Shown here one piece after another: positions 8,293-14,577 of a DNA stretch of 18,763 nt; positions within the stretch are counted from its first letter, which is position 1, and each line of letters begins with the position of its first letter. Source of the stretch: CAYWBI01 sp964456445 (GTDB taxonomy: Bacteria > Calditrichota > Calditrichia > Calditrichales > J004). The position numbers and the translations under genes were made by a program. Location of the stretch: NCBI GenBank assembly GCA_964456445.1, contig CAYWBI010000066.1:1-18763 (forward strand), in the 5' to 3' direction. The notes beneath the pieces are model-generated. The model was given only the letters and a program-made list of their open reading frames with translations. It did not search any database and was not told where the DNA came from.

Positions 8293-8325
8293 CCTGATAA
8301 CAGAATCCTTTTTCGTTATATCAGG
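8293..8325. other. Hairpin between the barrel gene and the DUF983 gene
   Basis: CCTGATAAC (8293-8301) pairs with GTTATATCAGG (8315-8325), giving nine base pairs with a 2-nt bulge and a 13-nt T-rich loop. On the plus strand it is followed by A-rich sequence rather than T, so it is not a standard terminator of the upstream gene. It lies in the leader of the DUF983 gene and could affect its mRNA. Confidence 0.35.
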
Positions 8326-8354
8326 AAAAAATAAAATAATAAAGAGCGAGGTAT

Positions 8355-8687
8355 ATGATGGGTTTCATATCAATGATTACCTTAAAGTGTCCCAAATGCG
8401 CGGAAGGGAAGATGTTCAATGCGCCTTTTAAGATGAACGAAACCTGCCCAAATTGTGGCTTCAAATATGAACGTGAAGATGGGTATTTCACAAATGCGGC
8501 AGTCATTGCCAGTATTTTTTACAGTTTTATCGTTGCGCCCACCTTGCTTATTATGGTTGCACTGAATAAGCCAATTCCCGACATAGCGATAACCCTAACT
8601 ATTCTTACACTTATAACCGTTCCGATTATCTTCCATTATTCGCGATCAATCTGGTTATATATCGATTTTATGGCAAACCCCGAATAA
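8355..8687 (+). CDS. DUF983 family zinc-ribbon membrane protein
   Basis: The protein has 110 residues. A zinc ribbon made of C12-x2-C15 and C31-x2-C34 sits at the N-terminus with the family's CPKC and CPNCG signatures. Two hydrophobic helices follow (about 48-70 and 76-93). This order and size fit the DUF983 family, small inner-membrane proteins of unknown function common in Alphaproteobacteria and Bacteroidota. A GCGAGG ribosome site precedes two adjacent ATG codons (8355 and 8358); the second has the better spacing. It converges on the minus-strand cassette with only 6 nt between stop codons. Confidence 0.85.
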   Translation: MMGFISMITLKCPKCAEGKMFNAPFKMNETCPNCGFKYEREDGYFTNAAVIASIFYSFIVAPTLLIMVALNKPIPDIAITLTILTLITVPIIFHYSRSIWLYIDFMANPE

Positions 8688-8689
8688 AT

Positions 8690-8728
8690 GCCGTTATTTG
8701 GATTTGTTTAAAAATAATCGGCTGTTTT
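8690..8728 (+). terminator. Hairpin terminator at the convergent junction
   Basis: GCCGTTATTT (8690-8699) pairs with AAATAA-T-CGGC (8712-8722), a 10-bp stem with one bulged base, followed on the plus strand by TGTTTT. It begins 2 nt after the DUF983 stop and lies inside the 3' end of the opposing gene. The T-run is short, so termination would be moderate. Confidence 0.45.
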
Positions 8729-9065
8729 GATCGAGCGGGGTAATTTTTATTATGCCTGGTTTGGGGCCCGCTGCTTCTGGGATATATAACCTGCGGGCCA
8801 GGGAATCGATTCTTCGCATGAGCTGTCGGTTCATATCACGCAGGGAAGCGTTTTCATTTTTTAACTGACTGATTTCCCGAATAATCTCCATGTGATTTTT
8901 TTGAAGTGCATTACTTGCCACCCGGGCGCTGTTAAAATCAACAAAACGAAACAATGACAGCGCTAGCAAGGCAATGACAGCCGAGGCACTTATCCAAAAA
9001 ACAATGGCTTCCCCAATATTTGCAAAAAGCATGGGTTGTCGTTGGTTGGTACGCGCGCTCTTCAT
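8694..9065 (-). CDS. Small one-TM protein with coiled coil, last gene of the lysis-like cassette
   Basis: The protein has 123 residues; family not recognised. A basic N-terminus (K2, R5, R9) precedes one TM helix (about 20-42), then a heptad-patterned coiled coil (52-93) and a short Pro-rich tail. By the positive-inside rule the N-terminus is cytoplasmic and the coiled coil periplasmic, the topology of phage inner-membrane spanins; a division-related FtsL/FtsB-like shape is the main alternative. Its ATG overlaps the stop of the upstream three-TM gene by 4 nt (ATGA), so the two are translationally coupled. Function is unproven. Confidence 0.72.
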   Translation of the reverse strand: MKSARTNQRQPMLFANIGEAIVFWISASAVIALLALSLFRFVDFNSARVASNALQKNHMEIIREISQLKNENASLRDMNRQLMRRIDSLARRLYIPEAAGPKPGIIKITPLDQNSRLFLNKSK

Positions 9066-9592
9066 CCGACACTGCCGGGTTGGTCAAAAACTTCATCGGA
9101 TGCTTCATTTTCAACGGCGGTCGGGTTTTGAACTGTGCCGGACAAAGCATTTAATTGTGCCTTGCGTTCATCTGCTTTGGTAACATGGTGCATCACCTTG
9201 CTGCCGAAATAAAAGGCCAGCATCATCTGGAAGGCCACCATCAATTCATGATGCCTTTCGATGGGAAAAAAAACTTTGTCGCCCGCCTGCTGTGCAATCA
9301 AATTACCGGCGGCGGTCATTACCGGCAGGCGCAGATCAATGACTTCCAACAGCATCACCAGAAACAAAAGTGAAAGTGAGATAATGCCCCGGAAAACGCC
9401 GCGTGGCATGGCAAATGTTTCCAATCTATATGGATTGGGGTTTTCAGCCGTAAAACCTATGCCAAAGGTATAGCGCAACAGCAAGGCAATAAACAAAAGC
9501 ATTATAAAACCAAACCAGGCCAGTGTCAGCTCATATACATGTTGGTACAATGCCGAACTTAATGCAATAAGGGCTTTTTCCGTGATTTCCAT
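9062..9592 (-). CDS. Three-TM membrane protein of the lysis-like cassette
   Basis: The protein has 176 residues; family not recognised. Three hydrophobic helices are placed at about 22-45, 67-86 and 115-135, with a conserved-looking MPRGVFRGIISL entry into TM2 and an acidic, soluble C-terminal tail (137-176). Its size and helix number would fit a holin or another pore or membrane-scaffold role beside the amidase, but this is inference. The start is set at the ATG at 9592, which follows GGAGG closely; a TTG at 9610 would add six residues that overlap the ribosome site itself. It overlaps the next gene by 4 nt. A 124-nt gap separates it from the upstream part of the cassette. Confidence 0.75.
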   Translation of the reverse strand: MEITEKALIALSSALYQHVYELTLAWFGFIMLLFIALLLRYTFGIGFTAENPNPYRLETFAMPRGVFRGIISLSLLFLVMLLEVIDLRLPVMTAAGNLIAQQAGDKVFFPIERHHELMVAFQMMLAFYFGSKVMHHVTKADERKAQLNALSGTVQNPTAVENEASDEVFDQPGSVG

Positions 9593-9621
9593 TTTTCCTC
9601 CACTTCCCAAGATATACTTTA

Positions 9622-9644
9622 TCTGTTTTATGTTTCAAAACAGA
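9622..9644. other. Inverted repeat in the gap inside the cassette
   Basis: TCTGTTTT (9622-9629) and AAAACAGA (9637-9644) form a perfect 8-bp stem with a 7-nt loop, about 30 nt before the start of the three-TM gene. There is no T-run on either side, so it is not a good terminator. It could be an operator or an mRNA element controlling the second half of the cassette. The rest of 9593-9716 shows nothing clear. Confidence 0.35.
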
Positions 9645-9716
9645 AATAAAATTTTATAAACGGATCCTGTCTAATCCCAATATTTATTATCCGTTGATAA
9701 GGATCATAAAATAATC

Positions 9717-10163
9717 TTATCTGCCTAAAAATATAACAATTGCCGCGGACACGCCCACCCCCGCTAAAAATCCCAATTTTAGGTTCCGGGCACTATTTAT
9801 TTCCGCTTGTTCCAGCTTATGGTCTGTCTTTTCCCATAAAACCCGATACCGCTCATAAGCGGATTTTTGCAGCACAACAAGTGAGTCGAGCTGGAGGCTC
9901 TTTTCCTTTAACAACCCGACCTCCTGGCTTAAGAGCGCCGCGCGGGAGCTGTCAATTTTTTGTTTTATTGAATTGTTTATCAGCCGCAACAATTGACGGT
10001 TTTTAACCAGCCATAATGAATCGATCTTAACCCCATCATAATTATCTTGCACGGTAAAGTTATCACCGGGGCGCAGGAGAACAGGGAATTTCACCTGTTG
10101 GGCCGGGACAAACAAGGGTAGGGCAAGTATCAGCATAACAATATATTGAGTTGTTGCTTTCAT
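9717..10163 (-). CDS. Periplasmic coiled-coil protein with C-terminal membrane anchor (spanin-like candidate)
   Basis: The protein has 148 residues; family not recognised. A signal peptide (1-21, VPA-Q) leads to a short beta-like segment with RPGD (31-34) and a DGVKIDSLWL stretch, then a long amphipathic or coiled-coil region (about 50-125). A C-terminal TM helix (129-146) leaves only Gly-Arg after it. The coiled coil should therefore stand in the periplasm, anchored to the inner membrane from its C-terminus. Its start overlaps the stop of the lipoprotein gene by 4 nt (ATGA). A lipoprotein plus an inner-membrane coiled-coil partner encoded in overlapping genes recalls Rz/Rz1 spanins, although classical inner spanins are anchored at the N-terminus. 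Confidence 0.72.
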   Translation of the reverse strand: MKATTQYIVMLILALPLFVPAQQVKFPVLLRPGDNFTVQDNYDGVKIDSLWLVKNRQLLRLINNSIKQKIDSSRAALLSQEVGLLKEKSLQLDSLVVLQKSAYERYRVLWEKTDHKLEQAEINSARNLKLGFLAGVGVSAAIVIFLGR

Positions 10164-10471
10164 TTTTTCTCTATCCTTTTGTCAATGGCCTTCAATTGAG
10201 CCCTTATGGAATCTATGCGGGCATTGATACGTATGCGCTGGAACTGCCAGGCCAAATCTGTCAGATATTGTTCCAAATCATGTTGATTGTGCAGCACCGT
10301 TACCGAGTCGGTATTGGAGAAGGTTGCTTTATGGCCGGGCCCGACCCTTTGGATAAGATATTCCGGATGATTCGAATCGTTGACATATTGAGCGTCTGGC
10401 AGACATTTGGTTTTTACCAGGCTGCAGGCGAGAACAAAAAAGGTTAGGAAGAATGTTGAAAATATTTTCAT
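10160..10471 (-). CDS. Small lipoprotein of the lysis-like cassette (outer spanin-like candidate)
   Basis: The protein has 103 residues. A type II signal peptide ends in VLAC with the lipidated cysteine at C16. A polar linker follows, and then a C-terminal helix (about 62-103) rich in Gln, Arg, Lys and Ile. The start at 10471 is chosen because the lipoprotein signal begins there, with AGGAA 7 nt upstream and the preceding stop 1 nt away; the frame stays open to 10606 but that part only shadows the upstream gene. It overlaps the next gene by 4 nt. Role is inferred from context only: it could bridge the outer membrane to the neighbouring coiled-coil protein. Confidence 0.75.
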   Translation of the reverse strand: MKIFSTFFLTFFVLACSLVKTKCLPDAQYVNDSNHPEYLIQRVGPGHKATFSNTDSVTVLHNQHDLEQYLTDLAWQFQRIRINARIDSIRAQLKAIDKRIEKK

Positions 10472-10472
10472 C

Positions 10473-10862
10473 TTATTTTCCTGCATATTTCCAAACGGCA
10501 TTGCGGATGGCATCGGCATCCATATTGTTGACCAGGTTGTCCACTTCGGAACGTTTTTTGTCCAGGGTGTCGATGTCATTTTCCAGCCGGGCCAGTTTTT
10601 CATCAAGGGATTTTATCTTTTTTTGATGTTCCCTGACACTTATATCAAGATCCTGTTGAAACTTTTTTTCTTTCTCGCGCAACTCCTGATGTTTGGCATG
10701 GATGTTTTTATCGTTGAACAGCCCCATCATAAATTTAAATGGGGCGGCGATTGCGGCCAGTATAATGGCCAGGGGCTGCCAGGTTACCAATCCACTGTCA
10801 TTTAAGTACACCACCAGGGCAATCAGAAGTAGTCCAATGATCAAAAATATAATACGTTTCAT
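10473..10862 (-). CDS. Two-TM protein with long cytoplasmic or periplasmic coiled coil
   Basis: The protein has 129 residues; family not recognised. Two TM helices (about 3-20 and 28-48) form an N-terminal hairpin, followed by a highly charged coiled coil (52-112) and a short tail. In the cassette it sits directly after the amidase (9 nt gap, which contains the ribosome site) and 1 nt before the lipoprotein, the place often held by a holin in phage lysis cassettes. Two TM helices are compatible with a class II holin, but the 60-residue coiled coil is unusual for one. It could instead be a scaffold that gathers the other membrane partners. Confidence 0.74.
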   Translation of the reverse strand: MKRIIFLIIGLLLIALVVYLNDSGLVTWQPLAIILAAIAAPFKFMMGLFNDKNIHAKHQELREKEKKFQQDLDISVREHQKKIKSLDEKLARLENDIDTLDKKRSEVDNLVNNMDADAIRNAVWKYAGK

Positions 10863-10871
10863 TGAGGGCTC

Positions 10872-11714
10872 CTATTGATTGTCTTTTTGCGGAAGGGGTT
10901 TCACATAGCTGCTAAATACCCAGCCCTCTATATCCGTGCGCACCCGGTGCCAGCCATCCTGGGTGGCCAATACCGTGAGCGTTTTTCCCCCTTCCAATGG
11001 CAGGGCCACTTTTTTGGCCGAGGTGTCGGGAAAAGCACGAATGTTCAGATGCGTGGCATCAACCCGCGCTTCAAAGGGGAAACTGTTTTCCAGCCCCGCG
11101 TTGGAATCCCGTGAAGCCCCTATACCGAGCAAACGTTTGCGCAGATCGTCCAATGGGTATGCCGGACCGGGGTCTTGTTTCCGTCCGGGGGCGATCTCTT
11201 CATGGCCTAAAATTGTTTCTATTGGATAGTCATCGATCAATGTGCGGCATATTTCTTCCACGGTTTCTATTTGCTTCCCGGTGTATGTATGCCAGTATTT
11301 GTAAGCTGTTTGACTGTTGCGATGATGGGCGGTCAGCACTTCCGAAGCGGGATAAAGTTTGCCGAAACCCGAGATAAACATTTCACCGGATTTACGCAAC
11401 CAACCGGCGTTGACCACTTCGATACCGATGGCATATTTGTTGAAACCGTTACGGCCCGCGTAGCTGCTTGCACCGGCATGCCAGGCAATGGTGTTAAAAT
11501 CCACCAGTTGAAAAATGGCGCCGTTACGTCCAACAACGAGATGGGCCGAGGCCTTTACACGCGGGTTGGTCAACGTATTTACAGCTTGTTTTGCCGTTGC
11601 TGTTGCCGTGTAATGAATAATGATACTGTCCGGGTATTTTTTTCCAAAAAGACCGCTGTGATTGGGCGAAGGAATGTATTCGGCATCTTTTAATTTATGC
11701 GCAGATATTTTCAT
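10872..11714 (-). CDS. N-acetylmuramoyl-L-alanine amidase (Amidase_2) with SH3b domain, endolysin-like
   Basis: The protein has 280 residues. The amidase domain (about 28-196) shows the zinc ligands H34 (IIIHYTA), H171 (ILGHEEI) and D181 (KQDPG), with E99 (GIE) and K179 in the positions of the AmpD/T7-lysozyme catalytic residues. It should cut the bond between MurNAc and L-alanine in peptidoglycan. A linker leads to an SH3b domain (about 215-273, ending in GWVFSSYV), a usual cell-wall binding module. There is no signal peptide or TM segment, so an export route is needed, as for phage endolysins. It is the first gene of a compact minus-strand operon of membrane and coiled-coil proteins. A cytoplasmic recycling AmpD is less likely because of the SH3b domain and the neighbours. 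Confidence 0.92.
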   Translation of the reverse strand: MKISAHKLKDAEYIPSPNHSGLFGKKYPDSIIIHYTATATAKQAVNTLTNPRVKASAHLVVGRNGAIFQLVDFNTIAWHAGASSYAGRNGFNKYAIGIEVVNAGWLRKSGEMFISGFGKLYPASEVLTAHHRNSQTAYKYWHTYTGKQIETVEEICRTLIDDYPIETILGHEEIAPGRKQDPGPAYPLDDLRKRLLGIGASRDSNAGLENSFPFEARVDATHLNIRAFPDTSAKKVALPLEGGKTLTVLATQDGWHRVRTDIEGWVFSSYVKPLPQKDNQ

Positions 11715-11990
11715 TTTAAACCCCGCATGTGTATGGTAAAGAAGTATGTTGGAAAGAATAAAACAAGATCGTTAATGGAAATCATACTTTCAAGTTATTT
11801 TTAACAATATTTTTAATGGGGCGTGGATATTTAATTCCTGTTCATCATTGATTGACCATCAGGGGATGCCGGTTTGTTAATTACGAAAAAGACAGTCTCA
11901 TTCTTTTTTCGTTCCGGGTTGTCCGGTTTGGGGAAGTAGGATGAATGGAAAAATGATAGACAGAAGAAAACGGTCTGTATTTAGACGGGC
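11715..11990 (-). promoter_or_regulatory. Upstream region of the amidase cassette
   Basis: No gene is seen in these 276 nt. Read on the minus strand, TTGTTA (11802-11807) and TATGAT (11781-11786) are separated by 15 nt and could act as a weak sigma-70-like promoter about 65 nt before the amidase ATG. The spacing is shorter than ideal. No operator or terminator is evident here. The cassette must have its own promoter, because a strong terminator closes the upstream cytochrome gene. Confidence 0.3.
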
Positions 11991-12020
11991 AAAAAAGGCC
12001 ATGAACGACGCATGGCCTTT
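11991..12020 (-). terminator. Rho-independent terminator of the cytochrome gene
   Basis: Read on the minus strand, AAAGGCCATG (12020-12011) and CATGGCCTTT (12003-11994) form a 10-bp perfect stem with a 7-nt loop, and the descending arm runs on into a total of six T. It begins 30 nt past the cytochrome stop codon and isolates it from the amidase cassette. Confidence 0.88.
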
Positions 12021-12049
12021 ACCCAAAGTGAATTGAAAGAAGCAGATGG

Positions 12050-12565
12050 TTATTTTGTTGCAAATACCGGGACTTCCGGTATGTTTTTTTCGTGTCCTTC
12101 GTTTGTTACCAAACGCATATACTCAAGGATGTCCATAGCTTCCGCCATGGTAATGTGCATATTGGCCATTGGTGCTTTATATTCGGCCAACATTTTTTGA
12201 GCGATGGGGTGTTTGGCCAGCATTGTATCAGGGTTCATCATCATGTTAAGAATGTATGCCGGCGAACGACGATCTGCAGTATAGCGTTGCGCTGGCCCTA
12301 TAAAACGGGCATCGAGTTTGTGGCAGGCGGCACATTTTATCTTAAATGCGGCTTCTCCTTTTTTAGCCTTTGCCTCGTCAATTTCGCCAAGTTGCAGCTT
12401 TTCGGTAACCGGTCCTATTCCGTTTTCCATTTGGAAATCAGTTAAACCGTTGGGGTTGGCCACCTTTGTCAACGGGGCGGACGGATCTGCTTTTTTCTCG
12501 GCTTTATTGCCACAGGAAGACAGCGCCAGGCCAACAATTGTAAATAACAGTATAAAATACTTCAT
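12050..12565 (-). CDS. c-type cytochrome lipoprotein
   Basis: The protein has 171 residues. A lipoprotein signal ends in LSSC (C18), so the protein is anchored by lipid facing the periplasm or cell surface. One class I heme site, CAACH (78-82), follows a conserved NGIGPV segment (48-53); Met133 or Met136 in the PMANM region is the likely distal ligand. The overall pattern resembles monoheme cytochromes of Bacteroidota that, from memory, often lie beside nosZ; no denitrification gene is present here, so its partner is unknown. The ATG at 12565 is preferred over the one at 12571, since AAGGAG lies 8 nt from the former and only 2 nt from the latter. It forms a single-gene unit with its own terminator. 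Confidence 0.9.
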   Translation of the reverse strand: MKYFILLFTIVGLALSSCGNKAEKKADPSAPLTKVANPNGLTDFQMENGIGPVTEKLQLGEIDEAKAKKGEAAFKIKCAACHKLDARFIGPAQRYTADRRSPAYILNMMMNPDTMLAKHPIAQKMLAEYKAPMANMHITMAEAMDILEYMRLVTNEGHEKNIPEVPVFATK

Positions 12566-12637
12566 ATCCATTTCTCCTTTTGTTGTAACGAATAATATTA
12601 TAATTTAGATTTTGTCCGTGTATAAAGCGAATTATTT
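12566..12637. promoter_or_regulatory. Divergent promoter region of cytochrome and PAP2 genes
   Basis: This 72-nt AT-rich spacer must hold the promoters for both divergent genes. On the minus strand a TATAAT-like box occurs within ATTATAATAT around 12597-12606, with a poor -35 match. On the plus strand no element is convincing. The ribosome site of the cytochrome lies at its left end. Confidence 0.35.
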
Positions 12638-13204
12638 ATGATTGCATTTTTGATAAACCTTGATACGCATTTGTTTTACTTTTTTAACCAAACCCTGGCA
12701 AATCCAGTTTTTGATATCGTTATGCCGTTTATAACAAATAAATGGAGCTGGCTGCCCCTCTGGATAATTCTCATTCTCGGGATATCGGTAAAAGGCGCCA
12801 AACGGGACAAGTGGATTTTATTGATGGCTGTGATAAGCGTGGCTATGTCCGATTTGATCGCTCACCGGATTATAAAAAAGAATGTTCAACGTATCCGGCC
12901 ATGCAATGCCCTGGAAAATGTTCATCTACTGGTAAATAAGAGCGGCTCCTATAGTATGCCATCCAACCATGCGGCCAATTTTTTTTCACTTGCAACGGTA
13001 TTCGGTTTTTTCTATCGTCGCTACCGGTTTGCATTATATAGCATGGCTGGTCTCGTAGGTTACTCAAGAATTGCGGTAGGCGTCCATTATCCTTTTGATG
13101 TATTAATTGGGGCCTTGTTAGGTGTTTTTCTTGCCATGAGTGTTGTTTTGTTTTTTAAAAATATCATAAAATTAAAATCAGTTTTTGGAGTGGACAATGT
13201 CTGA
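12638..13204 (+). CDS. PAP2 family membrane phosphatase
   Basis: The protein has 188 residues and several TM helices. All three PAP2 catalytic motifs are present: K80-x6-R87-P88, PSNH (108-111) and SR-x5-H-x3-D (S143, R144, H150, D154). Members remove phosphate from lipids such as undecaprenyl diphosphate or phosphatidylglycerol phosphate at the outer face of the inner membrane. Recycling of the polyprenyl carrier would also serve the glycosylation pair at 4441-6797, but the substrate is not determined by sequence. The ribosome site is weak. Its end overlaps the start of the NrnA-like gene by 8 nt. Confidence 0.9.
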   Translation: MIAFLINLDTHLFYFFNQTLANPVFDIVMPFITNKWSWLPLWIILILGISVKGAKRDKWILLMAVISVAMSDLIAHRIIKKNVQRIRPCNALENVHLLVNKSGSYSMPSNHAANFFSLATVFGFFYRRYRFALYSMAGLVGYSRIAVGVHYPFDVLIGALLGVFLAMSVVLFFKNIIKLKSVFGVDNV

Positions 13205-14174
13205 GCCCGCTGAAGTGTTAAGCCAAAGTTTAGAGTTTATTGAGACGCATGATAATTACCTTTTGACCTGTCATTTGCATGCCGATGGCGATGCCTATGG
13301 GGCAGTTTTGGCCATGTCTATATTGCTGGATGCCCTGAAAAAAAAATATCGTATTATTCTCCATGATGCACCGATTGATGAACGCTATGCTTTTTTAAAA
13401 AACTGGGATAAAATTGAGTCCTTCAAAGATGCGGGGCTAAGGGCGGGCGAAAAAATAAAATCGATTATCATGCTTGATGTTCCCGGTCAGAGACGTTTGG
13501 GGGATGTGGCCGGTTTGGTGGTTTCCGATAAGCCGGCCCTTAAGATTGATCACCATCCCGCGGAGGATGATTATACCCTGAATTTTGTGGATACGGGCAG
13601 TTCTTCCGCCTCGGCCATGGTTTATGAACTGGCCGTGGCAGCGCCTGTTGAGATTGACCTGTCCCTTGCGGAGGCCATTTATACGGGCATCGTTTATGAT
13701 ACGGGGAGGCTTTCCTATGCGAATACCCGGGCCTTTGATTTGCAGGCCTGTGCACACCTTATCTCTCTCGGCGTCCAGCCCAAAAAAGTGACCAACAATA
13801 TTTTTATGAACAATCAATGTAAAACCCTACAGGTTTTGGGGCAGGGTCTAAAAAATATAATGCAGTACGAGAATGGTAAAATCACCATTATTCATTTAAG
13901 TTTAGCAGATATGGGTTCAGTTGACAAGGCCGAACTCGAGGAACTGGCCGCTTATTCGGTTTCTGTACGCGGAACTGAGGTAGGCGTTTATATACGTGAG
14001 ATGGAAGCGGGTATATTTAAGCTTAGTTTGCGTTCCAAAAACAATGCCGACGTCCGGTCCGTAGCACAACAATTTAATGGCGGCGGCCATTACCATGCGG
14101 CCGGATGTAGCTTTAAAGGAAGCTATGCTGATTTGATAACAGTGCTTGTCCCAAAACTTAAAAAAATCCTTTGA
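13197..14174 (+). CDS. nrnA: DHH/DHHA1 phosphoesterase, NrnA-like (oligoribonuclease / pAp phosphatase)
   Basis: The protein has 325 residues. The DHH domain shows H28, D30 and D32 in HADGDAYGA, D94 (MLDVP), D118-H119-H120 and D168 in YDTG. The C-terminal DHHA1 domain has the GGGH motif (295-298) followed by AAG (301-303). This arrangement and length match NrnA, a cytoplasmic manganese enzyme that degrades nanoRNAs of 2-5 nt and dephosphorylates 3'-phosphoadenosine 5'-phosphate; a cyclic-dinucleotide phosphodiesterase activity is a known alternative within the superfamily. The start at 13197 follows GGAG (13187-13190) by 6 nt; a TTG at 13185 would add four residues over the ribosome site. It overlaps the PAP2 gene by 8 nt, so they are probably co-transcribed. 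Confidence 0.9.
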   Translation: MSEPAEVLSQSLEFIETHDNYLLTCHLHADGDAYGAVLAMSILLDALKKKYRIILHDAPIDERYAFLKNWDKIESFKDAGLRAGEKIKSIIMLDVPGQRRLGDVAGLVVSDKPALKIDHHPAEDDYTLNFVDTGSSSASAMVYELAVAAPVEIDLSLAEAIYTGIVYDTGRLSYANTRAFDLQACAHLISLGVQPKKVTNNIFMNNQCKTLQVLGQGLKNIMQYENGKITIIHLSLADMGSVDKAELEELAAYSVSVRGTEVGVYIREMEAGIFKLSLRSKNNADVRSVAQQFNGGGHYHAAGCSFKGSYADLITVLVPKLKKIL

Positions 14175-14577
14175 TTATGGAATTGATTGTCCTGGTCTGT
14201 ATTTTGCCGTTTGTGAACCTATGTCTGGGTTGAAATGTTTTTCATGCTCCGGGAATGAGAAGTTCATTGATCAAGCCCCTTATTTGTATATGACCGGTTA
14301 GAAGCGCCGACCTCCCCCTTTTTCACTTTCTAAAGTACCCGTACCATCTCGTACATATATCCGAACCGCTGCGTACGGTCCGGATATTAAATTTTGTTTG
14401 TCTATCAGACAATATTTTATTCAACACGTTAATAATAATAATTTTAGGTGTTTTTCTTTTTTTCTGGCACGGGCTGTGCTTTAGAAACAGGCAACTAATT
14501 ACAGACAACTTGATTTAGTATCCAGGGCCCGGAGCTGAAACAAGTTTAAGTTTAAGAAAACTAAGAGGAGAACTACG
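14175..14577. other. Intergenic region, no gene seen
   Basis: These 403 nt contain the hairpin at 14357-14387 and otherwise no recognisable gene or RNA. Near the right end, GAGGAG lies just before the start of the downstream lipoprotein gene. A promoter for that gene is probably within 14480-14560 but no consensus is convincing. Confidence 0.5.
14357..14398 (+). terminator. Hairpin, possible terminator after the nrnA-like gene
   Basis: ATATCCGAACCG (14357-14368) faces CGGTCCGGATAT (14376-14387) with a 7-nt loop. Eleven of twelve pairs are canonical on the plus strand; the odd one is A-C there and G-U on the minus strand. It is followed by TAAATTTTG, a weak T-run. It lies about 180 nt past the stop codon, so it may instead be an isolated structured element. 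Confidence 0.45.

Noticed and set aside
10472..10606. Longer form of the small lipoprotein starting at 10606
   Set aside because: The added 45 residues are Trp/Met/Pro-rich shadow sequence of the upstream gene, and the lipoprotein signal starts at 10471 with its own ribosome site.
11271..11693. Plus-strand open frame of 140 codons opposite the amidase gene
   Set aside because: The amidase on the other strand has all catalytic residues; the plus-strand product shows no family features.
8694..11714. A complete prophage
   Set aside because: Only lysis-like genes are present; no terminase, capsid, tail, integrase, repressor or attachment-site repeat is visible in the window.
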